A stretch of 64,000 nt of DNA from the NCBI GenBank assembly GCA_900752905.1, contig CAADWX010000011.1, forward strand, positions 1-64,000. The letters are read 5' to 3'. Positions within the stretch are counted from its first letter, which is position 1; every line of letters begins with the position of its first letter. Under the pieces are notes generated by a model, which did no database searches, was not told where the DNA came from, and saw only the letters and a list, made by a program, of their open reading frames with translations. Both the position numbers and the translations under genes were made by a program. The DNA comes from Bacilli bacterium (GTDB lineage Bacteria; Bacillota_I; Bacilli_A; RF39; UBA660). Positions 7,592-17,788 of this stretch are shown in pieces.

Positions 7592-10500
7592 ATGTCTTTT
7601 TTTGATAATTTATTTAAAATAGAAAATGAAACCAGTGTTTCCGGTCTTAATTCAGAGTTAAAAGCAATATACATATATGAAAAATTTAAAACTGTAAAAA
7701 AAAGTATAACTGTTGTTACTAATTCGTTGTATGAAGCTAATAATATGTATAAATCGTTATTAAATTATTCAAAAGATGTTTTATTATTTCCAATGGATGA
7801 TTTTCTAACAAGTGAAGCTTTAGCAATCAGTCCAGAACTTAAGATCACACGTCTTGAAACTTTAAAAGAAATATTAACTGGCGATAAAAAAATAGTAATA
7901 ACTAACTTAATGGGATTTTTAAGATTTTTGCCAAAACATGAGAATTTTATAAAATCAATTATTAGTTTAAAACAAAATCAAACTATTGATTTTAATGAAA
8001 TTGTTAATAAGTTAGATGGTATAGGATATGAAAGACAAACCTTAGTTGAAAAGACTGGGGATTTTGCTGTTAGAGGCTTTGTTTTGGATATTTTTCCTCT
8101 TGACTTTCCTCATCCAATAAGAATTGAACTTTGGGGTGATGAAATTGATTCAATTAGAATATTTGATGAAAATACTCAAAAAACAAAATCAAATATAGAT
8201 TCTATAGATATATTTCCATATAATGAATCTTTAGTAAGTAGTAGTGAATTACAACATCAATATGAAATAAAAAAATTTTACGAAGTGGAAAATATTAGTT
8301 CATACTTTAATTCAGAAGTTATTTATATTAATATAAATGATATAAAAAATGAATATACAAAAATAAAAGAAGATATGTTTGAGTATAATACTTCGAAATC
8401 AGAAAATAATGAATATATGTTTTCTTTTAATAATTTATATAATTCTAATAGTATTTGTATAGAAGATTTTGATAATAAAATATTTAGTGTACAAAATACA
8501 AAAAAGTATATTTCTGGCAATATAGATAGAATAACGAGTATAGGAGATTTAAAAAAATATATAGAAAAGAATATTAAAAATAATAAAACTATTGTTATTT
8601 GTTTTAATAATATTTATGAACAAAGAAAAATTCAAGATGTATTGGATTTAAAAAATATTGTTGTGACAAATGAAAATGAAATTTTTGATAATAAAATTAA
8701 TTTGATTGTTAAAAGTATTGCTAATGGATTTGTTTTTAATAATTTGGTTGTTATAAGTTCAAATCAAATATTAAAAAGAAATGAAAAAGTAGTATATAAA
8801 AGTAATTTTAAAATGGGTTCTAAAATAAGAGATATAAATAAACTTAATGTAGGTGATTATGTAGTTCATTCCACTCATGGTATAGGAAGATATATTGGAT
8901 TAAAAACAATAGAAAAGAATAAAATAAAAAAAGATTATTTGGCTATTGAATATAAAGGTGGAGATAAATTATATATACCTGTTGAAAAAATAGAATTAAT
9001 TACTAAATATTCAACAAATGATAGTATTGTTCCTAAAATTAATAAGTTAGGTACTGCAGAATGGGCAAAGACAAAACTAAGAGTTAAGGCGAGAATAGAG
9101 AATATTGCTTCTGAATTATTAAGATTAAGTGCTATTAGAAAATCTCAAAAAGGTTTTGCTTTTAAAAAAGATGATGAAATGCAAATTAATTTTGAAAACG
9201 AATTTCCATTTGAAGAGACTGCTGATCAATTGAGAGTAACAGATGAAATTAAAAAAGATATGGAATCAAGTATCCCAATGGATAGGTTATTATGTGGTGA
9301 TGTTGGATATGGAAAAACAGAAGTAGCATTTAGGGCTGTTTTTAAAGCAATTATGTCAGGTAAACAAGTAGCATATTTATGTCCAACAACTTTATTGTCT
9401 AATCAACAATATAATAATGCTGTTGTTAGATTTCAAAACTATCCTGTTAATATTGCTCTTTTAAATAGATTTCAATCAGCAAAAAAAGTAAAAGAAATAT
9501 TGAATGATTTAAAAGATGGAAAAATAGATTTTGTAATTGGTACACATAGATTATTGAGTGACGATGTTAAATTTAAGGATTTAGGATTGCTGGTTATTGA
9601 TGAAGAACAAAGATTTGGAGTTAAACATAAAGAAAAAATTAAACAATTTAAAAATAATATAGATATACTTACCTTATCTGCAACACCAATACCAAGAACT
9701 CTTCAAATGTCAATGACGGGTCTTAGAAGTTTATCCTTACTTGAAACACCACCGGTTAATAGATATCCTGTACAAACTTATGTATTAGAAGAAAATGATA
9801 CTCTTATTAAGGATGCAATATACAAAGAATTATCTCGAAATGGTCAGGTATTTATGCTATTTAATTCTGTTGAAAATATTGAATTAGAAGTTTCCCATAT
9901 TTCAGCTTTAATTCCAGATGCTAGAATTACTTTTGCGCATGGTCGTATGGATAAAAATGAATTAGAAGATGTAATGATTAAATTTCAAAACAAAGAGTAT
10001 GATATATTAATTTGTACTACAATAATTGAAACAGGTATAGATATTCCAAATGTTAATACATTAATAATAATAGATGCTGATAGATTTGGTTTATCGCAAT
10101 TATATCAAATAAGGGGAAGAGTAGGTCGAAGTGATAGAATAGCTTATTGTTATTTAATGTATAAAAGTGGTAAAGTTCTATCTGAAATAGCAAATAAAAG
10201 GCTTAGTGTAATAAAAGAATTTACTGAACTTGGAAGTGGATTTTCAATAGCTATGAGGGATTTATCTATAAGAGGTGCTGGAGATATATTAGGTAGTGAA
10301 CAGGCAGGATTTGTTGATTCTGTTGGTATTGAACTTTATCTTTCTATGTTAAATGAAGAAATAGAAAAACTAAAAGGTAAAAAAGTTGTAGAAGATGTAA
10401 AAAATGAACAGCCTTTAGTTAGTGTAGAAACTACAATAAGTGATAATTATGTTGATAATACTGATTTAAAAATAGAAATTCATAAGAAAATAAATGAAAT

Positions 10501-10861
10501 TGATAGTTATGAAAAGTTAGCAGAAATCAAACAAGAATTATCGGATAGATTTGGTCACTTGCCTGATAAAATAATAATATATATGCATGAACAATTATTC
10601 GAAAATATGGTTAAAAATTTATGTGATATAAAAATTAAACAAACAAATAATTTTATTGAAATGACATTCCCTAAAGATTTTACAAAAGAACTAAATATAT
10701 CCGAATTATTTTATGATGTATCTTTAATTTCGAATATGTTTAGATTTTCTAGTCATAATGATTGCCTAATAATAACATTAGATACAGTAAAATTAGAAAA
10801 ACATTTTATATATTATTTAATTGATTTAATTCAAGTAATAAAAAAAGATAAAATAAGTTAA
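7592..10861 (+). CDS. mfd: Transcription-repair coupling factor Mfd
   Basis: Mfd removes RNA polymerase stalled at lesions and recruits UvrA. The domain order is complete in 1089 residues. A UvrB-like N-terminal module comes first, then an RNA-polymerase-interacting CarD-like domain near residue 420 (GDYVVHSTHGIGRYIG). The SF2 translocase follows, with Walker A GDVGYGKTE at 569-577, DEEQ at 670-673 and the SATPIPRTLQMS motif III region. A C-terminal TRCF domain ends the protein. The linker at about residues 200-400 is Asn-rich and weakly conserved. It converges on the pyrophosphatase gene across a shared terminator. Confidence 0.97.
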   Translation: MSFFDNLFKIENETSVSGLNSELKAIYIYEKFKTVKKSITVVTNSLYEANNMYKSLLNYSKDVLLFPMDDFLTSEALAISPELKITRLETLKEILTGDKKIVITNLMGFLRFLPKHENFIKSIISLKQNQTIDFNEIVNKLDGIGYERQTLVEKTGDFAVRGFVLDIFPLDFPHPIRIELWGDEIDSIRIFDENTQKTKSNIDSIDIFPYNESLVSSSELQHQYEIKKFYEVENISSYFNSEVIYININDIKNEYTKIKEDMFEYNTSKSENNEYMFSFNNLYNSNSICIEDFDNKIFSVQNTKKYISGNIDRITSIGDLKKYIEKNIKNNKTIVICFNNIYEQRKIQDVLDLKNIVVTNENEIFDNKINLIVKSIANGFVFNNLVVISSNQILKRNEKVVYKSNFKMGSKIRDINKLNVGDYVVHSTHGIGRYIGLKTIEKNKIKKDYLAIEYKGGDKLYIPVEKIELITKYSTNDSIVPKINKLGTAEWAKTKLRVKARIENIASELLRLSAIRKSQKGFAFKKDDEMQINFENEFPFEETADQLRVTDEIKKDMESSIPMDRLLCGDVGYGKTEVAFRAVFKAIMSGKQVAYLCPTTLLSNQQYNNAVVRFQNYPVNIALLNRFQSAKKVKEILNDLKDGKIDFVIGTHRLLSDDVKFKDLGLLVIDEEQRFGVKHKEKIKQFKNNIDILTLSATPIPRTLQMSMTGLRSLSLLETPPVNRYPVQTYVLEENDTLIKDAIYKELSRNGQVFMLFNSVENIELEVSHISALIPDARITFAHGRMDKNELEDVMIKFQNKEYDILICTTIIETGIDIPNVNTLIIIDADRFGLSQLYQIRGRVGRSDRIAYCYLMYKSGKVLSEIANKRLSVIKEFTELGSGFSIAMRDLSIRGAGDILGSEQAGFVDSVGIELYLSMLNEEIEKLKGKKVVEDVKNEQPLVSVETTISDNYVDNTDLKIEIHKKINEIDSYEKLAEIKQELSDRFGHLPDKIIIYMHEQLFENMVKNLCDIKIKQTNNFIEMTFPKDFTKELNISELFYDVSLISNMFRFSSHNDCLIITLDTVKLEKHFIYYLIDLIQVIKKDKIS

Positions 10862-10876
10862 TATTTTATCTTTTTT
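10841..10876. terminator. Bidirectional terminator between mfd and ppaC
   Basis: An A-run, a long A/T-rich inverted repeat and a T-run (15-bp arms around a short loop) lie across the convergent 3' ends and include the mfd stop codon. It can terminate transcription on both strands. Confidence 0.75.
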
Positions 10877-12452
10877 CAATATATTTAATAAGTTTAGGAA
10901 TAATTTGTTTCTTTCTAGATACTACACCTTCTAGGAAATGTCCTTGCTTTAAATCTTTTAAATCAAAACTATATTCTAGAGTTTCTATTGCACTATCATT
11001 AAAGAAGATATAAGATCCTTCTTTCATTAGATCTGTTGCGCAGAAAAGCATCAATTCATATTCATTTCTATTTACAAGATTATTCATAATATCTATATAA
11101 CTATTTTTTTCATTTAATACTTTATCAATATTAATAGTTATTACTTGTGATACACCAATTCTTTTTCCATCGATAGTAAAGTCTTTAAAATCACCAAATA
11201 ATATTTCTTCAGCACTTTTACTATTTAATGGATCTCCACTAATAATTAATTCCATACCGTATTTTTCACATTCAACACCAGCAATATTTGCTAAATCTTT
11301 TGCGTATTCAATATCTTTATTAGTAGTTGTAGGAGATTTAAATATTAATGTATCAGATAATATACCGGATAACATCATTCCTGCTATATGTTTTGGTATT
11401 TCAATGTTATTTTCTTTATACATTTCGTATATAATCGAGTTAGAACTACCATATGGTTTATTAATAAAACTAATTGGATTTAAAGAATGCATAGGATTGA
11501 TTTTATGGTGATCAACGACACCAACTAACTCAGCATCTTCAATGCCATCAATTGTTTGTGATATCTCGTTATGATCAACTAAATATACTTTTTTCTTGTA
11601 TATTTTATTTAAATCTGTTAATTGCAATAAGCCAAGACAGTTTTTATCATTATCTATTATTGGATAATCTGTATGATTATAACTTTTTGTTTTAGCATTT
11701 ATTTGATCAATTTTGTCTGTTTCTTTAAAACAAATTGCTTCATCATCAATTGCCATTTCACTAACGTAGTTACTTAAATCTATCTTTTTAATTATTGAAT
11801 TGATATCATCCGTAGTTGTAAGCAAATTTATTTTTTTATTTTTTAATGAATTTAAAATATCTTCATTTAGTTCAATTGCGTTAGCTAAAATGATTAATTT
11901 AGTAGATTCACTTAAATCTTTAATATAGCTTTCATCATCTATTATTATTATACTTTCATTGTTGTTTATTTTATTTACTGAATAAACTCCATTTATTTCA
12001 TCATCAAAATGTAGTATTTCTTTAGCATTCAATGTTGAAATTATATTTGTGTATGAAGTACATAATTCTTGCTTTTTATTAAATGCATAATATTTAACGA
12101 TATCTTTCATACGAGCTATACCCAAAAATTTGATGTCTTTATCAACTACAGGTACAGCTGATGCATGTATATCTTTTAAATAATTATAGGCATTTAAAAT
12201 TGATGATTTAATATCTATATAGCAATTTTTTGTATAATCTGTATCTTTTATTTCAGGTTTTACGTCATTTAAATACCTAGGACATTCTACATTAAAATAA
12301 TTAAGCGCAAATTTTGTTTCTTCGTTTGGACTATCTAAAACTCTAGCTTCAGAAAATATTCCCAATTGATTGTTAAGGTAGCTAAGTGCGATAGCAGCAC
12401 CAACACTATCAGTATCTGGCTTTTTGTGACCAAAAATATATGTTTTTTTCAT
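10866..12452 (-). CDS. ppaC: CBS/DRTGG-domain manganese-dependent inorganic pyrophosphatase
   Basis: This family II pyrophosphatase splits PPi to phosphate and so drives biosynthetic reactions. The DHH catalytic domain shows FGHKKPDTDS at the N-terminus and VDHH later in the chain. The C-terminal DHHA2 domain ends with the substrate-binding SRKKQ motif. Between them, residues of about 65-290 form an inserted pair of CBS domains with a DRTGG-like segment, giving 528 residues against about 310 for the simple enzyme. In clostridial relatives such inserts bind adenine nucleotides and regulate activity. It is the only reverse-strand gene in the first 26 kb. Confidence 0.93.
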   Translation of the reverse strand: MKKTYIFGHKKPDTDSVGAAIALSYLNNQLGIFSEARVLDSPNEETKFALNYFNVECPRYLNDVKPEIKDTDYTKNCYIDIKSSILNAYNYLKDIHASAVPVVDKDIKFLGIARMKDIVKYYAFNKKQELCTSYTNIISTLNAKEILHFDDEINGVYSVNKINNNESIIIIDDESYIKDLSESTKLIILANAIELNEDILNSLKNKKINLLTTTDDINSIIKKIDLSNYVSEMAIDDEAICFKETDKIDQINAKTKSYNHTDYPIIDNDKNCLGLLQLTDLNKIYKKKVYLVDHNEISQTIDGIEDAELVGVVDHHKINPMHSLNPISFINKPYGSSNSIIYEMYKENNIEIPKHIAGMMLSGILSDTLIFKSPTTTNKDIEYAKDLANIAGVECEKYGMELIISGDPLNSKSAEEILFGDFKDFTIDGKRIGVSQVITINIDKVLNEKNSYIDIMNNLVNRNEYELMLFCATDLMKEGSYIFFNDSAIETLEYSFDLKDLKQGHFLEGVVSRKKQIIPKLIKYIEKR

Positions 12453-12552
12453 ATAAACACTCCTTTTTCTTCACAATTATAGCATATATTTACAAAATTG
12501 GTATAAAAATATTTCGTTTGAAGCAAAATAATCTTAGAAAGAGAGGTCTCAA

Positions 12553-13083
12553 ATGAAATCAACAGGTATTGTCAGAAGAATTGATGAATTAGGAAGAATT
12601 GTTATACCAAAAGAAATTAGAAAAAATTTACATATAAGAGAGGGAGAAAGTGTAGAGATATTTTTAGATTCTGATAATATAGTATTGAAAAAATTTTCAG
12701 TAATAAAAAATATAAATGATTTAGCCCAAAACTTTGTTGATTCAATTTATAGTGTACTTAAATATAATGTTATTATAACTGATACGAATAATGTTATAGC
12801 AACTAATTCTAAAATTAAAAAAAATTTGTTAAATAAAAATATAAGTGACTATTTAATATCTTTAATTGATAAAAGAGAAAAATTTACAGAAAAACATATA
12901 AAAAATTTTAAAATAACTAATGATTTTTCTTTAGATTGTAGTTATATAGTTAATCCAATACTTTCAAATGGTGATGTTATAGGTTTATTAATTGTTTATA
13001 GTGATGAAGTCTTTTTTGATGAAGATGTTTTAAAATTTATTAATTTATGTTCTGGATTTTTTGAAAATTATCTAAATATATAA
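12553..13083 (+). CDS. spoVT: Stage V sporulation protein T, AbrB-family regulator
   Basis: SpoVT is a forespore transcription factor that tunes sigma-G genes in Bacillus. The 176-residue product has an AbrB/SpoVT swapped-hairpin DNA-binding domain at residues 1-50 (KSTGIVRRIDELGRIVIPKE) and a C-terminal GAF-like domain. It keeps the B. subtilis position downstream of mfd. Full length and normal motifs argue that it is functional rather than decaying. A GAAAGAGAGG ribosome site precedes the start. Confidence 0.92.
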   Translation: MKSTGIVRRIDELGRIVIPKEIRKNLHIREGESVEIFLDSDNIVLKKFSVIKNINDLAQNFVDSIYSVLKYNVIITDTNNVIATNSKIKKNLLNKNISDYLISLIDKREKFTEKHIKNFKITNDFSLDCSYIVNPILSNGDVIGLLIVYSDEVFFDEDVLKFINLCSGFFENYLNI

Positions 13084-13197
13084 TGTATAAATGTGTAAAA
13101 TTTTATAAATTGTCGAAATTTGTTATATTATATTTTCTAATATTACTAGATTTTATGGTATTATTATTCTTGTGAAAGAGAGGAGAAAAATAATACT

Positions 13198-13392
13198 ATG
13201 ACCAAATTAAGGAAAAGTGATTTTCGTTATGTAGTTGGTATTATTTTTATAGGTTTTGTAATATTAGTTAGTAGGGTTTTAGCCTATAGAAAAATTTCAG
13301 ATATTCTATATCTTTGTTTTGTTATTATAACAATTATAAGATGTATAATAGTTAAAGTGGTAAATAGAAAATTATACAAACATGTGGTATAA
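13198..13392 (+). CDS. Small two-helix membrane protein, unknown
   Basis: I do not recognise the 64-residue product. It has a basic start (MTKLRKSDFR) and two hydrophobic helices at about residues 10-28 and 35-50, then a basic tail. A strong AGAGAGGAG ribosome site and the isolated position between spoVT and tatD support a real gene. It may belong with a sporulation or membrane function, but nothing in the sequence shows this. Confidence 0.6.
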   Translation: MTKLRKSDFRYVVGIIFIGFVILVSRVLAYRKISDILYLCFVIITIIRCIIVKVVNRKLYKHVV

Positions 13393-13416
13393 TTTTTTTT
13401 GTTAGGAGTTGAAAAT

Positions 13417-14166
13417 ATGATTATAGATACACATTGTCATGTTATAGATTTAGAGTATGATAATATTGATGAGATAATAAATAGATTCAAAGATAATATA
13501 ATGATAATAAGTGGATATGATTCTATAAGTAATAGAAATGTTGTTGATATAGTAAAAAAATATAAAAATGTTTATGGTACGTTAGGTTTTCATCCAAGTG
13601 AAGTAGATAAATTTAGTGAAGAAGAATTTAATTATATTAAAAATAATATAAATGATTCAAAAATAGTTGGCATAGGTGAAATAGGACTTGATTATCATTA
13701 TGGGTCAAATGATAAAGAAAAACAAATAAAAATGTTTAAATCATTACTTGATTTAGCTCAATCAGAAAATATTTCTGTTGTTATACATACAAGAGATGCA
13801 GCACAGGATACTATGAATATTTTAAAGAATTATAAATTAAAGGTCGATATACATTGTTTTGGTTATAGTCTTGAAATAGCTAAAGAATGTATAAAAAGAG
13901 GATATAGGTTAGGAATAGGTGGTGTATTAACTTTTAAGAATAGTAAAAAATTGGTTGAGATTGTTTCAAATATTCCAATTGAAAATATTTTACTTGAAAC
14001 TGATTCACCTTATTTAACTCCAGAACCATTTAGAGGTAAGAAAAATGAACCATTTTATCTTTCTTATGTTATAGATAAAATTTCTGAAATCAAAAAGATT
14101 AGTATTGATGAAGTAAAAAAAATAACAACAAAAAACGCTAAAGAGCAATTTGACTTGAATATATAG
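13417..14166 (+). CDS. tatD: TatD family metal-dependent DNase
   Basis: TatD hydrolases are TIM-barrel nucleases with 3'-5' exonuclease activity. The 249-residue product starts MIIDTHCHV with the metal ligands His6 and His8. It continues with GEIGLDYHY (metal-bridging Glu), HTRDA, a HCF strand and the C-terminal LLETDSPYLTP motif. The ATG at 13417 follows AGGAG at 13404-13408, whereas the in-frame TTG upstream lacks one. B. subtilis has tatD (yabD) followed by yabE and ksgA, as here. Confidence 0.94.
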   Translation: MIIDTHCHVIDLEYDNIDEIINRFKDNIMIISGYDSISNRNVVDIVKKYKNVYGTLGFHPSEVDKFSEEEFNYIKNNINDSKIVGIGEIGLDYHYGSNDKEKQIKMFKSLLDLAQSENISVVIHTRDAAQDTMNILKNYKLKVDIHCFGYSLEIAKECIKRGYRLGIGGVLTFKNSKKLVEIVSNIPIENILLETDSPYLTPEPFRGKKNEPFYLSYVIDKISEIKKISIDEVKKITTKNAKEQFDLNI

Positions 14167-14205
14167 GTGTGATAAAATTTATATAGATTTAAATGAGGTG
14201 AACTT

Positions 14206-14892
14206 ATGAATTTATATTTATTTAATTTAATATTAAAATTTTTTAAGTTTTCTTTTATTTCTTTAGTAACTTTATTTAATAAGAATGCAGTCACTACTCT
14301 TGATATAAGAAATATTAATACAAGTTTAAATAATGATAGTAATATTTCAGCAACTGTAGTTAATTATGATACAAAATATGTTTATAATTCTAGTATACCG
14401 ACAAATGAAACAAATATTGTCGAAGAAGGAGAAAATGGAATAATTTATGAAAATAGTTCTATTATAGAGACTAAAAGAGATAAAATAGTTGAAATTGGAA
14501 CTGCTCCTATTGGTGAATTTACTGGAAAATTAACGGGCTATGGTCCAGATTGTGTTGGTTGTAGTCAACAAGGTAATGTAAGTTGTCTTACTAAAGATAA
14601 GAAAAAATATAGTTTAAAAAATGATGGAATATATTATAATGATGAAAAATATGGAAAGTTAAGAATTTTAGCATCAAGTTCAAATTTTTCTTGCGGTACA
14701 ATCATTGAAGTATCTAAAGGTGATTATAAGTTTAATGCTATAGTACTTGATAGAGGATATGATATGAATCGTGCTTATAAGAATGGTAAAATTTGGTTTG
14801 ATTTAGCTTATGATAGTCAAGCTTCTGTTTCATCTGATAGTAAAAATTTAGGTAATAATTTTAATTTCAAAGTAAAAAGATGGGGATGGTAA
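14206..14892 (+). CDS. Secreted 3D-domain protein, YabE/RpfB-like
   Basis: An N-terminal hydrophobic signal or anchor (about residues 3-25) precedes a variable Asn/Ser-rich region. The C-terminal 3D domain runs from about residue 105: GKLTGYGPDC, then VLDRG, WFDLA and YDS carrying the three Asp residues. 3D domains in YabE, YocH and related proteins belong to cell-wall lytic transglycosylase-type enzymes. The DUF348 and G5 domains of full YabE are absent, so this is a short version at 228 residues. It occupies the yabE position between tatD and ksgA. Confidence 0.82.
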   Translation: MNLYLFNLILKFFKFSFISLVTLFNKNAVTTLDIRNINTSLNNDSNISATVVNYDTKYVYNSSIPTNETNIVEEGENGIIYENSSIIETKRDKIVEIGTAPIGEFTGKLTGYGPDCVGCSQQGNVSCLTKDKKKYSLKNDGIYYNDEKYGKLRILASSSNFSCGTIIEVSKGDYKFNAIVLDRGYDMNRAYKNGKIWFDLAYDSQASVSSDSKNLGNNFNFKVKRWGW

Positions 14893-14949
14893 TCCTTTTT
14901 CTTTTACAAAGTATATTTTAATTAAATTATTTTGAAAGGAATGAGTAAT

Positions 14950-15777
14950 ATGGAATATTCTCCTAAAAAAATGGAAAGTTTTTTAAAAAATAAAAATTTC
15001 AATTTTAAAAAAATTTTTGGTCAAAATTTTATTGTTGATAAAAATATTATAGATAATATAATTAAATTTTCATTAGTTGATAAAGATACTATGGTAATAG
15101 AAATTGGACCTGGAGCTGGTTCTTTAACTACTGCTTTAGCGGCATCATCGAAATCTGTACTTTGTTATGAAATAGATGATAGTTTAAAGGATGTACTTTC
15201 TGATTCATTAAAGAATTTTGATAATGTAGATATTATTTATCAGGATTTTTTAAAAGCAAATGTTAGTGAAACTTTAAAAAAATATAATTATGATAAACTT
15301 TATGTTATAGCTAATTTGCCTTATTATATTACCACTCCTATAATAACTAAAATAATAGAGGATAAATTAAATGTTGATAAAATAGTTATTATGGTACAAA
15401 AAGAAGTAGGTGATAGATTAAAAGCACAACCTGGTTCAAAGGATTATAATTCACTTTCTATTTATATTTCGTATTATTTTAATGTAAAAAAATTAATGGA
15501 TGTTAGTAGAAATGTTTTTTTACCTAAACCAAATGTAGATAGTATTGTTATAGAATTATCAAAAAAAGAAAATAAGTATAAATTAAAAAATGAAAATGTT
15601 TTTTTTAAACTTGTAAGAGATTCTTTTGTTCAAAAAAGGAAAACATTAAGAAATAATTTAAAAGCATATGATTTAAATATAATAGAAAAAGTACTTAATA
15701 AGTATGGATATGATTTAAGTGTTAGAGCAGAAAATTTAAGTATTGATATTTTTGTAGATATAGCAAATAATTTATAA
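14950..15777 (+). CDS. rsmA: 16S rRNA dimethyladenosine transferase RsmA/KsgA
   Basis: RsmA dimethylates A1518 and A1519 in the 3'-terminal hairpin of 16S rRNA late in 30S assembly. The product shows GQNFIVD, SAM motif I EIGPGAGSLT, the acidic EIDD and the catalytic NLPYYI motif. A C-terminal helical domain with QKRKTLRNNL follows. The ATG at 14950 sits nine bases after AAAGGA; an ATG at 14941 directly touches that ribosome site. rnmV, normally just upstream, is absent. Confidence 0.96.
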   Translation: MEYSPKKMESFLKNKNFNFKKIFGQNFIVDKNIIDNIIKFSLVDKDTMVIEIGPGAGSLTTALAASSKSVLCYEIDDSLKDVLSDSLKNFDNVDIIYQDFLKANVSETLKKYNYDKLYVIANLPYYITTPIITKIIEDKLNVDKIVIMVQKEVGDRLKAQPGSKDYNSLSIYISYYFNVKKLMDVSRNVFLPKPNVDSIVIELSKKENKYKLKNENVFFKLVRDSFVQKRKTLRNNLKAYDLNIIEKVLNKYGYDLSVRAENLSIDIFVDIANNL

Positions 15778-15829
15778 AAAATGACATTATAAGACAATTT
15801 AAAATCTTATAATGTTTTTTGGTGATATT

Positions 15830-17086
15830 ATGATTGATTCTATTAATAAGATTTTATGGGGAATTGTTACTATATTTATTATAATTTTTGGATTTTATTT
15901 TAGTAAAAAATTAAAATTCAAACAATTTAAAATTCATTCGATGATTACCTCTTTTTCTTCATCTTTGGAAAATAAAGGAATATCAACATTTTCATCATTT
16001 TTAATGACTCTTGCAGCAAGAGTTGGGGTTGGTAGTATAGCGGGTGTTTCTCTTGCTATTTATCTTGGTGGTCCGGGATCTTTGTTTTGGATAATTGTGA
16101 TGTCTTTTTTATCATCAATAATTTGTTATTGTGAAACATATCTTGGAATTAAATATAGAAAGAATATTGATGGTGTAAAAACTGGTGGACCTTTTTATTA
16201 TATAAAATATGGATTAGGTAAAAAAAATTTAAGCTTTTTTTATGCTTTTATTATGCTTGTGGCTTGTACATTCGGTTTTATATCTATACAATCTAATACT
16301 ATTATAAAATCTCTTGACAAAATTATTAATGTTAATAATTTATGGTTTGGTATATTTCTTTCTATGTTTATTTTTTTAATAATTTATAAAGGGATTAACT
16401 CTATTATTAAATTCATAACTAAATTAGTACCTTTTATGCTTAGTTTCTATTTTGTTTTTTGTTTTATTATAATATTTAAAAATTTAAGTATTCTTCCTAA
16501 AATTATTAACTTAATTATAACTGAAGCATTTAATTTTAAAAGTTTTTTTTCTGGATTTATTTCTACATTCTTAATTGGTATTCAACGTGGAATCTTTTCT
16601 AGTGAGGCTGGTCTTGGTACTTGTACAATAGCATCATCTTTAAGTGATAGTGATGATATTTTTAAACAATGTAATGTTCAAATGTTGAGTGTTTATATAA
16701 CTTCTATCTTAGTATGTGGTATAACAGGATTTGTAATTTTGTGTTCTAATTACAATAATGTTAATTTTGTTGATATTAATGGGATTGAGATAACTAAATT
16801 TGCTTTTTCATCTAATATTGGTAATATTGGTAATTATGTAGTCTTTATAACTATTTTTCTCTTTTCTATTTCATCAATAATCAGTTGTTATTATGATGGA
16901 GAAGTATGCGCTAAATACTTAGGCTTAAAAAATGTTATGCTACTTAAAATTATAACTGTTATAATAATAATTTCTGGTAGCATTATTTCTAGTAGTTTTT
17001 TATGGAATATTATAGATGTGTTTATAGCGGTACTTTCTATAATAAATATTTATACTATTTTTTTATTAAGAAATGAAATTAAATAA
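15830..17086 (+). CDS. Alanine/glycine:cation symporter (AGCS family)
   Basis: This polytopic membrane protein probably imports alanine or glycine with Na+. The 418-residue product has about ten or eleven hydrophobic helices. It carries the AGCS signatures LAARVGVGSIAGVSLAI and GGP(G/F) in the first third and the QRGIFSSEAGLGT block near residue 250. Length is slightly short of the typical 440-480. The ATG at 15830 follows GGTGAT and is preferred over the TTA-rich upstream frame. It looks monocistronic. Confidence 0.88.
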   Translation: MIDSINKILWGIVTIFIIIFGFYFSKKLKFKQFKIHSMITSFSSSLENKGISTFSSFLMTLAARVGVGSIAGVSLAIYLGGPGSLFWIIVMSFLSSIICYCETYLGIKYRKNIDGVKTGGPFYYIKYGLGKKNLSFFYAFIMLVACTFGFISIQSNTIIKSLDKIINVNNLWFGIFLSMFIFLIIYKGINSIIKFITKLVPFMLSFYFVFCFIIIFKNLSILPKIINLIITEAFNFKSFFSGFISTFLIGIQRGIFSSEAGLGTCTIASSLSDSDDIFKQCNVQMLSVYITSILVCGITGFVILCSNYNNVNFVDINGIEITKFAFSSNIGNIGNYVVFITIFLFSISSIISCYYDGEVCAKYLGLKNVMLLKIITVIIIISGSIISSSFLWNIIDVFIAVLSIINIYTIFLLRNEIK

Positions 17087-17126
17087 ACAAATATCTAAAT
17101 CTATGTTAAAATATATTTGGTGATGT

Positions 17127-17780
17127 ATGTTGATTAATAAAGATTGGGACATTGTATTAAAAGATGAATTTAACAAATCTTATTTTCGTGATTTGGGATG
17201 TTTTATAAAAAATGAATATAAAAATAAAATTGTTTATCCAAAATATAAAGATATTTTTAAAGCTTTAAAACTTACAGATTATAATGATGTTTCAGTAGTT
17301 ATTTTGGGGCAAGATCCTTATCATGGTGTTAATGAAGCTCATGGATTATCTTTTTCAGTACAGGAGGGTGTTCCAATTCCACCATCTCTTAGAAATATAT
17401 TTAAAGAACTTGAATTAGATTTAGGTATAAAAAAAACAACTACTGATTTGACATCATGGGCTAATCAAGGTGTTCTTTTATTAAATAGTATTATGACAGT
17501 TGTTAAAGATAGTCCTTTATCTCATAAAGCAAGAGGTTGGGAGATTTTCACTGATAAAATAATTGAAAAGCTAGGTGAAAGACAAAAGCCAGTTGTATTT
17601 ATTTTATGGGGAAGTTATGCTAGAAGTAAAAAAGAATTAATAAAAGGCAAAAATCATTATATAATTGAAAGTGTTCATCCAAGTCCACTTTCAGCATCTC
17701 GAGGATTTTTTGGAAGTAAACCATTTTCTAAAACAAATAATTTTTTAAGAAAAAATGGTATTAAAGAAATAGATTGGTAG
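17127..17780 (+). CDS. ung: Uracil-DNA glycosylase
   Basis: Ung removes uracil from DNA and starts base excision repair. The 217-residue product has the water-activating motif GQDPYHG (residues of about 63-69), the uracil-binding LLLNS strand and the DNA-intercalating HPSPLSASRGF loop. All family 1 residues are present and length is normal. It overlaps the upstream part of the tilS reading frame. Confidence 0.97.
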   Translation: MLINKDWDIVLKDEFNKSYFRDLGCFIKNEYKNKIVYPKYKDIFKALKLTDYNDVSVVILGQDPYHGVNEAHGLSFSVQEGVPIPPSLRNIFKELELDLGIKKTTTDLTSWANQGVLLLNSIMTVVKDSPLSHKARGWEIFTDKIIEKLGERQKPVVFILWGSYARSKKELIKGKNHYIIESVHPSPLSASRGFFGSKPFSKTNNFLRKNGIKEIDW

Positions 17781-17788
17781 GTAAATAC